Origin: Falsiroseomonas sp046052145 | GTDB lineage: Bacteria > Pseudomonadota > Alphaproteobacteria > Acetobacterales > Acetobacteraceae | Length of the DNA: 64,000 bases | Direction: 5' to 3' | Assembly: GCA_046052145.1 (NCBI GenBank) | Contig: JBJOMW010000016.1 | Coordinates: 5,835-69,834 of the forward strand | Shown: positions 1 to 8,864 of the stretch, piece after piece | Numbering within the stretch: position 1 is the first letter of the stretch | How the letters are laid out: each line of letters starts with the position of its first letter | Made by a program: the position numbers and the translations under genes | Notes under the pieces: generated by a model | Seen by the model: only the letters and a program-made list of their open reading frames with translations | Told to the model about the DNA's origin: nothing | The model's database searches: none

Positions 1-11
1 GGGATGCGCGT

Positions 12-1646
12 TTAGTTGACCCGCCCGAGGATGCCGCGGGCGATGATGTGGGCCTGGATCTCCGCCGCGCCCTCGAAGATCGAGAGCACGCGCGCATCGC
101 ACAGCACGCGGCTGATCGGGTATTCCAGCGCATAGCCGTTGCCGCCATGCACCTGCAGCGCGGCATCGGCATTGGCGAAGGCGATGCGGGCGGCGAGCAG
201 CTTCGCCATCCCGGCCTCCACGTCGCAGCGCCGGCCGGCATCCTTCTCCTTCGCGGCGAAGTAGGTCAGCTGGCGGGCGAACATCGTCTCCACCGCCATC
301 ATCGCGAGCTTGGATGCGACGCGCGGGAAGCCGATGATCGCCTTGCCGAACTGGATGCGCGTCTTGGCGTAATCGAGCCCGAGGGTGAGCGCGTTCTGCG
401 CCACACCCAGCGCGCGCGCCGCGGTCTGGATACGCGCGCTTTCGAAGGTCTCCATCAGCTGACGGAACCCCTGGCCCTCGACGCCGCCGAGCAGATTGGC
501 GACCGGCACCTCGAAGCCTTCGAAGGCGATCTCGTATTCGCGCATGCCGCGATAGCCGAGGACATGGATCTCCGAGCCCGACATGCCCGGCGCGGGGAAG
601 AGGTTGTCATCCGTGCCGCGCGGCTTTTCGGCCAGCAGCATGGACAGCCCCTTGTGGCCTGGCGCGTCGGGGTTGGTGCGGACCAGCAGCGTCATGACAT
701 CGCTGCGTGAGCCATGCGTGATCCAGGTCTTCGCGCCATAGACCTTGAAGACATCGCCCTCTCGCACCGCGCGGGTGCGGAGGTTCGCCAGGTCCGATCC
801 GGTGTTGGGCTCGGTGAAGACCGCCGTCGGCAGAATCTCGCCCGAAGCGATGCCGGGCAGCCAGCGCGCCTTCTGCGCATCCGTGCCGTTGAGTGCGATC
901 AGCTCGCCCGCGATCTCGCTGCGGGTGCCGAGGCTCCCCACCCCGACATAGCCTTCCGACAGCATCTCGCTGGCCAGGCACATCGCGACCTTGCCCAAGC
1001 CCAAGCCCCCATGCGCTTCCGGGATCGTCACGCCGAAGGTGCCGAGCTCCGCGAGCTTGCCGATCAGCTCGAGCGGGATCAGCGCATTCTCATCGTGCCA
1101 GGATTGCGCGAAGGGTGTGACCTCTGCGGCGGTGAAGCGCGCGAAGCTCTCGCGCAGCATTTCCATCTCGGGGTCGTCGAGGCCGATCGCGCCGAAATCG
1201 CCGGCCGCCAGAGCCGCAACGAGCGTGCCGCGCGCAGAGGCAAGCGCTGCCGGCGTGAAGGGGGCGAGCGCGGCACGCAGCGCCGCCTCGGCCTCCGGCG
1301 CCGCGCCCCAATCGGCGGGGCGCGCGCATTCCACCTGGCTCATCGCGATCCCGCCCGCGAGCTGCGCGCCATATTCCGCGACGCCGAGCAGCAGGATCGC
1401 CTGTTCCGTGCCGGTGAAGCGCCCATTGGCCTGCAGCCGCTCCGCCCAGCGCAGCGCCTGGCGCAGCGCCTCGACATAGGTCGCGGCCCAGGCGAGGCCA
1501 TGCGCGCCCATCTGCTCGGCTTCCAGCGCCCCGCCATCCAGCCGGCCACCCGGCGCAAGCCGTGCGCCGAGCGTGGCGCGGCCCGTGGCCAGCATCGTCT
1601 CCGCCGCCGTGATCGCCGTGCGGCAGCTCGTCAGCACCTCAGTCAT
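12..1646 (-). CDS. mcd: acyl-CoA dehydrogenase, probable (2S)-methylsuccinyl-CoA dehydrogenase
   Basis: FAD-dependent acyl-CoA dehydrogenase of 544 residues. Ordinary members have about 380; here roughly 150 N-terminal residues, rich in Ala and helix, precede the normal fold, as in methylsuccinyl-CoA dehydrogenase of the ethylmalonyl-CoA pathway. That enzyme oxidises (2S)-methylsuccinyl-CoA to mesaconyl-CoA. The flavin-contact segment FTEPNTGSDL and the C-terminal SIFEGAAEIQ are visible; Glu525 in the latter sits at the MCAD-type catalytic base position. The N-terminal stretch GGIAMSQVECARPADWG resembles what I recall of Mcd proteins. The gene starts 12 nt from the stop of the upstream CoA isomerase homologue, so the two are probably co-transcribed. 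The family is certain; the substrate rests on the long N-terminus and the neighbour. Confidence 0.85.
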   Translation of the reverse strand: MTEVLTSCRTAITAAETMLATGRATLGARLAPGGRLDGGALEAEQMGAHGLAWAATYVEALRQALRWAERLQANGRFTGTEQAILLLGVAEYGAQLAGGIAMSQVECARPADWGAAPEAEAALRAALAPFTPAALASARGTLVAALAAGDFGAIGLDDPEMEMLRESFARFTAAEVTPFAQSWHDENALIPLELIGKLAELGTFGVTIPEAHGGLGLGKVAMCLASEMLSEGYVGVGSLGTRSEIAGELIALNGTDAQKARWLPGIASGEILPTAVFTEPNTGSDLANLRTRAVREGDVFKVYGAKTWITHGSRSDVMTLLVRTNPDAPGHKGLSMLLAEKPRGTDDNLFPAPGMSGSEIHVLGYRGMREYEIAFEGFEVPVANLLGGVEGQGFRQLMETFESARIQTAARALGVAQNALTLGLDYAKTRIQFGKAIIGFPRVASKLAMMAVETMFARQLTYFAAKEKDAGRRCDVEAGMAKLLAARIAFANADAALQVHGGNGYALEYPISRVLCDARVLSIFEGAAEIQAHIIARGILGRVN

Positions 1647-1657
1647 GGCTACTCAGC

Positions 1658-2863
1658 TCATCCTTCGTGGCGCGCCAGAATTCCCGCCTCGCGATAGGCC
1701 GCGATGCGGTCAGGGGACAAGCCCAGCAGCTGCGCCAGCACCGCATCCGTGTCGCCGCCAAGTCGCGGGGCAGGGCGCGGGGGCAGGGCGGGCTGCAAGG
1801 GCGAGGCCGGGGCCAGCACCCGCCCAACGCCCGGCTGCTCAATCTCCTGGAACAGCGGGTTGGCGGGAGAGCAGCGCGGGTCCTCCCGCACCATCTGGCC
1901 GAAATCCTGATAGGGCCCCCAGAGCACGCCCGAGCCATCGAGCGCCGCGCGAATCTCCGCCAGCGCGCGGGCGGCGAACCAGGGGGCGAGCACGGCCGCG
2001 ATCGCTTCGCGGGCCGCATAGCGGCCGCCCTCATCGTCGAGGTCCACATCCATCACCTGGCCGATCAAGGCGAGCTTCTCCGCCAGCCCCGTCGCCTTGC
2101 CGATGGCGCGCCATTGCCGGTTGGAGATGGCGGCGAGCATCACGCGCCGCCCGTCCTTGGTCGCGAAATCCCGCCCGAAGGCGCCGTAGAGCCAATTGCC
2201 GAGCGGTGGGCGCACCGCGCCATTCACCTGCACATCCGCGACATAGCCAAGGTTTGCCGCCGTCGCGTAGGCGACGTCCGAGAGCGCGAGCGTCACTTCC
2301 CCGCCCTGGCCGGTGCGCGTGCGGCGGCGTTCCGCGGCGAGCAGGCCAGTGCAGAGATAAAGCCCGGCGGCGACATCCCAGGCCGGCAGCACATGGTTGA
2401 TCGGCCGCTCATCCTCGCCGGTCGCGACGGGGAAGCCGACGGCGGCATTCACCGTGTAGTCGATGGCGTTGCCGCCATCCTGCGTGCCGGTCAGGCGCAT
2501 CATGATCAGGTCGGGCCGCCGCTGCACGAGGCTCGCATAGGACATCCAGCCCTCGGAGGCCGGCAGGTTGGTGAGCAGCACGCCGGCCTCGGCGATGAGC
2601 GACGTCGCGATCTCCCGGCCCTCCGGCGTGTTCAGCGCCAGCGTGACCGAGCGCTTCCCCTTGTTCAGCGCCGTCCAGTAGAGGCTGGTGCCGGAGGGCG
2701 CGAGCGGCCAGCGGCCGATGTCGATATTGCCCCCGATCGGGTCGATGCGGATCACCTCCGCGCCGAGCTGCGCGAGCGTCATGCCGCCCATCGGGGCGGC
2801 GACGAAGGCCGAGACCTCGACGACACGAAGACCTTCCAGGGGACCGTTCAGCAGGCCGGTCAT
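1658..2863 (-). CDS. mct: CaiB/BaiF family, probable 2-methylfumaryl-CoA isomerase (mesaconyl-CoA C1-C4 CoA transferase)
   Basis: Class III CoA-transferase fold, 401 residues. It matches, from memory, the Chloroflexus 2-methylfumaryl-CoA isomerase almost throughout: LRVVEVSAFVAAP near the start, GGMTLAQLGAEVIR, DYTVNAAVGFP, INHVLPAWDVAAG, GNWLYGAFGRDF and WRAIGKATGL. Asp163 in PAWD is the expected catalytic aspartate that forms the acyl anhydride. The reaction moves CoA within mesaconyl-CoA from C1 to C4. I place the start at the ATG ending at 2863 because homology begins there; an in-frame start 11 codons upstream adds only low-complexity residues. The downstream gene is the methylsuccinyl-CoA dehydrogenase homologue, whose product would be this enzyme's substrate. 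Confidence 0.8.
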   Translation of the reverse strand: MTGLLNGPLEGLRVVEVSAFVAAPMGGMTLAQLGAEVIRIDPIGGNIDIGRWPLAPSGTSLYWTALNKGKRSVTLALNTPEGREIATSLIAEAGVLLTNLPASEGWMSYASLVQRRPDLIMMRLTGTQDGGNAIDYTVNAAVGFPVATGEDERPINHVLPAWDVAAGLYLCTGLLAAERRRTRTGQGGEVTLALSDVAYATAANLGYVADVQVNGAVRPPLGNWLYGAFGRDFATKDGRRVMLAAISNRQWRAIGKATGLAEKLALIGQVMDVDLDDEGGRYAAREAIAAVLAPWFAARALAEIRAALDGSGVLWGPYQDFGQMVREDPRCSPANPLFQEIEQPGVGRVLAPASPLQPALPPRPAPRLGGDTDAVLAQLLGLSPDRIAAYREAGILARHEG

Positions 2864-2971
2864 GCAGCTTGGCTCCTCGGGTGATTCGGCTGGCACCTAC
2901 CGCTCTCTTGTTGCGGGGCGGCGGCGATGCGCAAGAATGGACTCCACGAAAAGATGCGGTGGAGGCGCGGG

Positions 2972-4306
2972 ATGGGAACCGGGGCAGGCACGGTGCAGGC
3001 GCATGGCCGCAATGCGACCGTGGAAGACGCGCTGACGGAGGCGCGCGAGACCTATGCTCGCCGCCGCCCCGAAAGCCAGGCGCGGCACCTGGCGGCCGCC
3101 GAGGTCATGCCGGGCGGCAACACCCGCACCGTGCTGTTCCACGGACCCTTCCCCTTCACCGCGCTCCGCGGGGAGGGGTGCCGGATCGAGGATGCGGATG
3201 GCCTCGCCTATGTGAATCTGGCGGGCGAATACACCGCAGGGCTCTTCGGCCATTCGCATCCCGCGATCCGCGCCGCGGTGATCCGCGCGCTGGAGGGCGG
3301 CGTGAACCTGACGGCGCATAACGGGTATGAGGCGCGCTTCGCCCGGCTGGTCTGCGACCGATTTCGCTCGATCGAGCGCGTGCGCTTCACCAATTCCGGC
3401 ACCGAGGCCAACCTGATGGCCTTGGCCTGCGCGACCATCGCGACAGGAAAGCGCACCATTCTCGGCTTCGAGGGCTGCTACCACGGCAGCCTGTTCGGCT
3501 TCGGCAAAGGGGCGGCGGCGGTGAACGTGCCGCACCGAACCATCGCCGCGCCCTACAACGACCTCGCCGCCGCGCAGCAACTTGCGCGGGAGCACGCCGG
3601 CGACCTCGCGGCCATCATCTTGGAGCCGATGATGGGTGGCGGCGGCTGCATCCCGGCGGAGCAGGGCTTCCTCGAAGGGTTGCGGGCGCTGGCGGATGAG
3701 ACCGGCGCGGCTCTGATCTTCGACGAGGTGATGACCAGCCGCCTCGCGCCCGGCGGCTTGCAGGAGGCGTGCGGCGTCACGCCGGACCTGACGACTCTTG
3801 GGAAGTATGTCGGCGGGGGCATGAGCTTCGGCGCCTTCGGCGGGCGCGCGGCGCTGATGGCGATGTTCGACCCGCGGCGCGCCGATGCGGTGCCGCATGC
3901 AGGCACCTTCAACAACAATGTACTGACCATGTCGGCCGGCATCGCTGCATTGGGCGAGGTGTACACGCCAGACGCCGCGCGCGCGCTGAATGCGCGGGGC
4001 GATTCGCTGCGGGCGTCACTGAACGCCATGGCAGCGCGGCGTGGCTTGCCGCTGCACTGGACCGGGCGCGGCAGCATGCTCTGCCTGCATGTCGCAGCGG
4101 CGCCGCCGCTCAACGCCGCGGAGGCGGCGGCGGGCGACCAGGTGCTGAAGGAATTGCTGTTTCTCGACCTGCTGGAGCGAGGCTTCTACATCGCCCGGCG
4201 CGGCATGATCGCGCTGTCGCTCGTGGTCGGGGAGGCGGAGCTGGCCGCCTTCGAGGAGGCGGCGGCGGAGGTGCTAGACCTCCGCGCGCCGCTCTTCTCG
4301 CGTTGA
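2972..4306 (+). CDS. class III PLP aminotransferase, glutamate-1-semialdehyde aminomutase-like
   Basis: Fold-type I PLP enzyme of 444 residues in the HemL/ornithine aminotransferase superfamily. Visible landmarks are MPGGNTRTVLFHGPFPF near the N-terminus, the PLP-phosphate loop NSGTEANLMA, LIFDEVMTSR with the cofactor-contacting Asp, and the Schiff-base lysine in TTLGKYVGGG (Lys278). The start is set at 2972 because GGAGG lies six bases upstream; an earlier in-frame ATG at 2927 adds 15 basic residues without homology. It is transcribed opposite to its neighbours and converges on the cytochrome gene four bases after its stop. HemL itself is usually shorter and more conserved, so I read this as a paralogous amino-acid or amino-sugar aminotransferase. 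The substrate is unknown. Confidence 0.85.
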   Translation: MGTGAGTVQAHGRNATVEDALTEARETYARRRPESQARHLAAAEVMPGGNTRTVLFHGPFPFTALRGEGCRIEDADGLAYVNLAGEYTAGLFGHSHPAIRAAVIRALEGGVNLTAHNGYEARFARLVCDRFRSIERVRFTNSGTEANLMALACATIATGKRTILGFEGCYHGSLFGFGKGAAAVNVPHRTIAAPYNDLAAAQQLAREHAGDLAAIILEPMMGGGGCIPAEQGFLEGLRALADETGAALIFDEVMTSRLAPGGLQEACGVTPDLTTLGKYVGGGMSFGAFGGRAALMAMFDPRRADAVPHAGTFNNNVLTMSAGIAALGEVYTPDAARALNARGDSLRASLNAMAARRGLPLHWTGRGSMLCLHVAAAPPLNAAEAAAGDQVLKELLFLDLLERGFYIARRGMIALSLVVGEAELAAFEEAAAEVLDLRAPLFSR

Positions 4307-4310
4307 ACGC

Positions 4311-4694
4311 TCAGCGCTGCGTCTGCAGGAAGGCGATCAGGTTGGCGCGCTGCTCTTCATTGCGCACGCCAGCGAAGGCCATCGAGCCCTGCGGCACGAC
4401 ATCCTTCGGGTTGTTCAGGTAGCGGCCGAGGTTCTCGGGCGTCCAGGTCAGGCCGCCCTGGGCCAGCTGCTGCATATTGGCCGAGTAGCGGAAGCCCTGC
4501 ACCGCCCCGGCGGCGCGGCCGACCACGCCATGCAGGTTCGGCCCGACGCCGTTGCGCCCGCCCGCATCGATGGTGTGGCAGGCGCGGCACTGGTTGAACA
4601 CGGTGCGCCCGGCTTCAGCGTTCTGCGCCTGCGCGGCGGGGGCGAACCCGATGGCGGCAGCAGCGAGGGCGGGCAGCAGAAGACGAGGGGACAT
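4311..4694 (-). CDS. class I c-type cytochrome, periplasmic
   Basis: Small monohaem electron carrier of 127 residues. A Sec signal peptide (SPRLLLPALAAAAIGF, cleavage after AQA) is followed by the haem-binding motif CRACH and GVGPNLHGVVGR. The distal Met ligand is probably in QGSMAFAG. This layout matches cytochrome c2/c550-like proteins that shuttle electrons to terminal oxidases. The start at 4694 gives a clean signal peptide; a longer frame from 4760 would bury it. The gene converges on the aminotransferase gene with four bases between stops and appears monocistronic. Its partner oxidase is not in the window. Confidence 0.9.
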   Translation of the reverse strand: MSPRLLLPALAAAAIGFAPAAQAQNAEAGRTVFNQCRACHTIDAGGRNGVGPNLHGVVGRAAGAVQGFRYSANMQQLAQGGLTWTPENLGRYLNNPKDVVPQGSMAFAGVRNEEQRANLIAFLQTQR

Positions 4695-4816
4695 TAGCGT
4701 TTGGCTCCCTTGGAACATCCCGAACAGCCCCATAAGAGGCATCGCCTTCCAGTCCCGCAAGGGGGGTGGTCCGTTACGAGGAAGCCACCTCCCGGACCGC
4801 CCGCCGTCATGCCGCG

Positions 4817-6067
4817 TCAGTCGAGCCCAAAAGGATCGTCCACCGACCGCGCCGGCGGCGTCAGCCAGGCCGCGCCGGTCTCCGTCACCACGATATGGTC
4901 CTCGAGCCGGATGCCGAATTCGCCGTAGATGGCGATGGTCGGCTCGATGGAGCCGGTGTTGCCGACGGCCAGCGGCGCGCGGTTGGAGCCCACGAAGTAG
5001 GGTGCTTCGTGGACATCCATCCCGATGCCATGGCCGGTGCGATGCGGCAGGCCGGGCACCTTATAGCCAGGGCCGAATCCGGCCTTTACCACCTCTGCCC
5101 GGCAGGCATCGTCGATCGCGCCGCACGGCGCGCCGGGACGGGCGGCGGCGAAGCCGGCGGCCTGGGCGCGGTGCGACAGGTTCCAGATCTCCCGCTGCCG
5201 CGCATTGGGCGTGCCGAAGACGTAGCTGCGAGTGATGTCGGAGACATAGCCATGCAGCGGCGCGCCGACATCCACCAGCACCACATCGCCTTCCTGCAGC
5301 GTCTGCGGATAGGGCACGCCATGCGGATAGGCGGTCGGCTCACCGAACAGCACGATGCCGAAGCTCGGTCCGCCGTCGAAGCCGGCGCGGCGATGCGCGA
5401 GGGTCAGGAATTCCATCACCTCAGTCGTGGTGACGCCGGGCTGCAATGCCCGCGCGCAGGCCGCCTGGATCTCGAGCGTCATGCCCATCGCCTGGCGCAG
5501 GATCGCGACCTCCTGCTCGGTCTTGCGCTCCCGCAGGTGGCTGGTGACGGGGCCGGAGGCGACGAAGCGGTGGTTCGGCAGCGCCGCGCGCATCCCTTCC
5601 GCCACGAAGACGCGTGCCATGTCGTCCAGCGCGACCGTGCCGCCGGCGACATCGGCCTCCCGGAGGATCTCGGCGAACAGCGCGTAGGGGTCCTCATCCT
5701 CCTCCCAGCCGCGGACCTCGCCGGGCAGGGCCAGCATGGTGCGGATGCGCTCCACTTCGAAGGCGGGCGAGAGGTAGGTGAGGGGGCCGCGCGCGGGCAG
5801 CACGGCGCCGACCGGGCGTTCGGACTGGCCGTGCCGGAGCCCCGTGAGCCAGGTGAGGTTCGTCGTCCCGTCGAGCCAGAGGGCGGCGAGGCCAAGCTCG
5901 CGCATGCGCGCCTGGGCGCGCTCGACACGCGCGGCGTGCTCGGCCGGGCTGATCGGCGGCACCGCATCCCGCTGGTTGCGGATGCCCTTCAGCTCGGTTG
6001 CGAAATCCGACCCGCCGACGCCGACCGTCATCCGGTACGCTCCCTCATCACCATGCTCTCCTGCCAT
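4817..6067 (-). CDS. M24 family metallopeptidase, Xaa-Pro aminopeptidase-like
   Basis: Protein of 416 residues with the creatinase-type N-terminal domain (about 30-170) and a pita-bread catalytic domain. Metal ligands are visible in order: two Asp in VDVGAPLHGYVSDITRS, the His in HRTGHGIGMDVHE, then Glu in TGSIEPTIAIYG and in GIRLEDHIVV. Enzymes of this family remove an N-terminal residue preceding proline, or act on creatine-like substrates. All five dinuclear-metal ligands appear intact, so it should be active. A second in-frame ATG at 6031 starts closer to the homologous part and is an equally possible start. It lies 15 nt downstream of the EamA transporter gene, which suggests one transcript. 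Confidence 0.88.
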   Translation of the reverse strand: MAGEHGDEGAYRMTVGVGGSDFATELKGIRNQRDAVPPISPAEHAARVERAQARMRELGLAALWLDGTTNLTWLTGLRHGQSERPVGAVLPARGPLTYLSPAFEVERIRTMLALPGEVRGWEEDEDPYALFAEILREADVAGGTVALDDMARVFVAEGMRAALPNHRFVASGPVTSHLRERKTEQEVAILRQAMGMTLEIQAACARALQPGVTTTEVMEFLTLAHRRAGFDGGPSFGIVLFGEPTAYPHGVPYPQTLQEGDVVLVDVGAPLHGYVSDITRSYVFGTPNARQREIWNLSHRAQAAGFAAARPGAPCGAIDDACRAEVVKAGFGPGYKVPGLPHRTGHGIGMDVHEAPYFVGSNRAPLAVGNTGSIEPTIAIYGEFGIRLEDHIVVTETGAAWLTPPARSVDDPFGLD

Positions 6068-6082
6068 GCCCGGCCCGGCCGG

Positions 6083-6967
6083 TCACGCGCGCCGGCGCCG
6101 CCCCTCGACAATGGCAAGAAAGACGCCGGCCGCGACCACGATCGCCGCGCCGATCACCGTCGGCATGTCGGGGCCGAGGCCCGTGACGATGAAGCCCGCC
6201 ATCGTCGCGCCGACGATCTGCCAGTACTGGAAGGGCGAGATGACCGCGGCCGGCCCGAGGCCGAGCGCGCGCGCCACGCACCAATGCCCCGCCGCGCCGA
6301 TCGCGCCCAGCGCGAGGAAGGCCGCGGCATCCGCCAGGCTCTGCGGCGTCACCCAATGGAAGGGGACGATCGCCGACATGATCACGGCACCCGCCAGCGC
6401 GCTCCAGAGCACGGAGGTATCAGTGGAATCGTAGGCCGCGACCTTCCGCGTCAGCACCTGGTACATCGCATAGGCGGCGACATTGCCGAGCACGAGCAGC
6501 GTGGCGAATTCGAAGCTCGCGCTGCCCGGGCGTATCACCACCAGCACGCCGATGAAGGCGACCGCAACCGCGGCCATGCGCCGCGCCTCCGGCCTTTCGC
6601 CCAGCAGCGGCCAAGCCAGCAGCGCGACGACGAAGGGCGTGAGGAAGCCGATCGCCGTCGCCTTGGACAGCGAGAGCGTGACCACCGCGAAGAAATAGAA
6701 GGATGTCGAACTCGCCTGGCAGAGCGAGCGCGCGATCTGCAGCCCCGGCCGCTTTGTCGCGAAGATGCGCCAGCCCGCGGCGGGCAGCATGATCGCGGCC
6801 ATGATCAGCAACTGGCCGGTGATGCGGGCCCAGATGATCTGTTCCGACGCGTAGCGCGGCGATAGCCATTGCACGAGCCCGTTCATCACCGGGAACAGGC
6901 TGGAGGCCAGCAGCATGAAGCCGATGCCGAGAAGGATGCGCGGCTCGCGCTGGCCTTGAGGTGTCAT
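6083..6967 (-). CDS. EamA/DMT family transporter
   Basis: Integral inner-membrane protein of 294 residues with about ten hydrophobic segments and the two-fold EamA repeat (each half roughly 140 residues). Typical segments are GFMLLASSLFPVMNGLVQWL at the start, the small-residue-rich end of the first half (IGFLTPFVVALLAWPLLGE) and the matching end of the second half. Family members export amino acids, nucleobases or other small metabolites; the substrate cannot be read from sequence. The short charged tail EGRRRRA is probably cytoplasmic. Upstream is a gap of about 80 nt before the uup stop. Confidence 0.88.
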   Translation of the reverse strand: MTPQGQREPRILLGIGFMLLASSLFPVMNGLVQWLSPRYASEQIIWARITGQLLIMAAIMLPAAGWRIFATKRPGLQIARSLCQASSTSFYFFAVVTLSLSKATAIGFLTPFVVALLAWPLLGERPEARRMAAVAVAFIGVLVVIRPGSASFEFATLLVLGNVAAYAMYQVLTRKVAAYDSTDTSVLWSALAGAVIMSAIVPFHWVTPQSLADAAAFLALGAIGAAGHWCVARALGLGPAAVISPFQYWQIVGATMAGFIVTGLGPDMPTVIGAAIVVAAGVFLAIVEGRRRRA

Positions 6968-7046
6968 GGTGCGGCGGTGAGCATCCTCCCGCCGGGGGAA
7001 GGCGGCAAGCCGGGAGGCGGCACGACCCGGCGCTGCCCCGTTGGAC

Positions 7047-8864
7047 TCAGCCCTCCAGCTCCTCGCGCAGCAATTCGAGCCGGAGCCATTCCTCCTCCGC
7101 CGCGTCGCGCTCGGCCTGCTTCTTGCCCATCAGGCTGGTGCGGGCGGCGAAGCCGGCGGGGTCGCGGGTATAGAGGCCAGGATCGGCCAGCTGGCCCTGC
7201 AGGGCAGCGATCTCACGTTCCAGCTGCGCGATGCGCACGGGCAGGGTTTCCAGCGCGTGCTTGTCCTTGAAGGACATCCTGGCCTTCGCAGCCGCGCGCG
7301 GCGCGTCCGATGCTTCGCGTGGGGCAGGGGCCTCGCCCGCCGCCGTCGCGGTGGGCTTGGCCTGCACGCCGATGCCGCGCTGGGCGACCATGTCGGCATA
7401 GCCGCCCGCGTAATCCTGCCAGCGTCCGTCACCCTCGAAGGCGATGACGTTGGTCGCAACGCGGTCGAGGAAGTCGCGGTCGTGGCTGACGACGATCACC
7501 GTGCCCTGATAGTCGCCCACCAACTCCTGCAGCAGGTCGAGCGTCTCGAGGTCGAGGTCGTTGGTCGGCTCGTCCAGCACCAGAAGGTTGGAGGGCTGGG
7601 CGAGGGCACGCGCCAGCATCAGCCGCCCGCGCTCGCCGCCCGAGAGGTGGCCCACCGGCGTGCGCGCCTGCTCCGGCACGAAGAGGAAGTCCTTCATATA
7701 GCCGACGACGTGCTTGACCTCCGTGCCGACGCGGATCTGGTCGCCGCGCCCGCCGGTCAGCGCGTCCTGCAGGCTGGTGGCGGGGTCGAGGCCGGCGCGC
7801 ATCTGGTCGAGCGTGACCATCTGCAGGTTGGTGCCGAGCCGCACCTCGCCGGAATCCGGGGGCAGGGTGCCGGTCAGCATCTTCAGCAGTGTCGTCTTGC
7901 CCGCGCCGTTCGGCCCCACGATGCCTACCCGGTCGCCGCGCATGATGCGGGTGGAGAAGTCGCGCACCACGGGCGCGGCCTCGCCGAAGGCCTTGCTGAT
8001 CCGATCGGCCGCGACGACCAGCGTGCCCGAGCCATCGGCTTCGGCCGCGGTCATCTTCACCGTGCCCGGCGCGGTAACGCGTTCCTTGCGGCGCTTGCGC
8101 AGCGTGTGCAGGTCCGCGAGGCGCTTCACATTGCGCTTGCGGCGCGCGCTGACACCGTAGCGGAGCCAATGCTCCTCCCGCACGATCTTCCGGGCGAGCT
8201 TGTGGGCCTCCCGCTCCTCATCCTCCAGCACCTGGTCGCGCCAGGTTTCGAACTGGGCGAAGCCCTGCTCCAGCCGGCGGGCGGCGCCGCGGTCGAGCCA
8301 GACCATCGCGCGCGACAGGCGCTCCAGGAAGCGGCGGTCGTGGCTGATCAGCACCAGCGCGCCGCGGGTCTTCAGCAGCTCTTCCTCCAGCCATTCGATC
8401 GCCGGCAGATCGAGGTGGTTGGTGGGTTCGTCCAGCAGCAGGATGTCGGGGCGGGGGGCCAGCACGCGGGCCAGCGCCGCGCGGCGCGCCTCGCCGCCCG
8501 ACAGGCGCGCGGGGTCTTCCTCCCCGGTCAGGCCGAGGCCCTCCAGCAGCAGCCGGGCGCGGTGCGGGTCGTCGCCGGGCGCGAGGCCGGCCTCCACGAA
8601 AGCGCCGGTGGTGGCGAAGCCCGAAAGGTCGGGCTCCTGCGGCAGGTAGCGCAGCGTCGCGCCGGGCTGCAGGAAGCGCGTGCCGGCATCGGCCTCGATC
8701 ATGCCGGCCGCGACCTTCAGCAGGGTGGACTTGCCCGAGCCGTTCCGGCCGACGAGGGCGACCCGCTCCCCGGCGCTGACGGCGATCTCGGCGCCGTCGA
8801 GCAGCCAGGTGGAGCCGAGCCGAAGCCGGATGTCGCGCAGATGCAGCAAGGGGGGCGAGGGCAT
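7047..8864 (-). CDS. uup: ABC-F family ATPase, Uup-like
   Basis: Soluble tandem ATPase of 605 residues without membrane segments. The first nucleotide-binding domain has Walker A GRNGSGKST, signature LSGGEARRAAL and Walker B LLLDEPTNHLD; the second has GPNGAGKTT, LSGGERGRLML and LVLDEPTNDLD. Between them lies the ABC-F linker (P-site tRNA interaction motif region), rich in Arg/Lys. The C-terminal 75 residues form a charged coiled coil, which is diagnostic of Uup within ABC-F. Known Uup proteins bind ribosomes and branched DNA and limit precise transposon excision. The gene stands alone, with 470 nt of non-coding DNA upstream that carries palindromes. Confidence 0.9.
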   Translation of the reverse strand: MPSPPLLHLRDIRLRLGSTWLLDGAEIAVSAGERVALVGRNGSGKSTLLKVAAGMIEADAGTRFLQPGATLRYLPQEPDLSGFATTGAFVEAGLAPGDDPHRARLLLEGLGLTGEEDPARLSGGEARRAALARVLAPRPDILLLDEPTNHLDLPAIEWLEEELLKTRGALVLISHDRRFLERLSRAMVWLDRGAARRLEQGFAQFETWRDQVLEDEEREAHKLARKIVREEHWLRYGVSARRKRNVKRLADLHTLRKRRKERVTAPGTVKMTAAEADGSGTLVVAADRISKAFGEAAPVVRDFSTRIMRGDRVGIVGPNGAGKTTLLKMLTGTLPPDSGEVRLGTNLQMVTLDQMRAGLDPATSLQDALTGGRGDQIRVGTEVKHVVGYMKDFLFVPEQARTPVGHLSGGERGRLMLARALAQPSNLLVLDEPTNDLDLETLDLLQELVGDYQGTVIVVSHDRDFLDRVATNVIAFEGDGRWQDYAGGYADMVAQRGIGVQAKPTATAAGEAPAPREASDAPRAAAKARMSFKDKHALETLPVRIAQLEREIAALQGQLADPGLYTRDPAGFAARTSLMGKKQAERDAAEEEWLRLELLREELEG

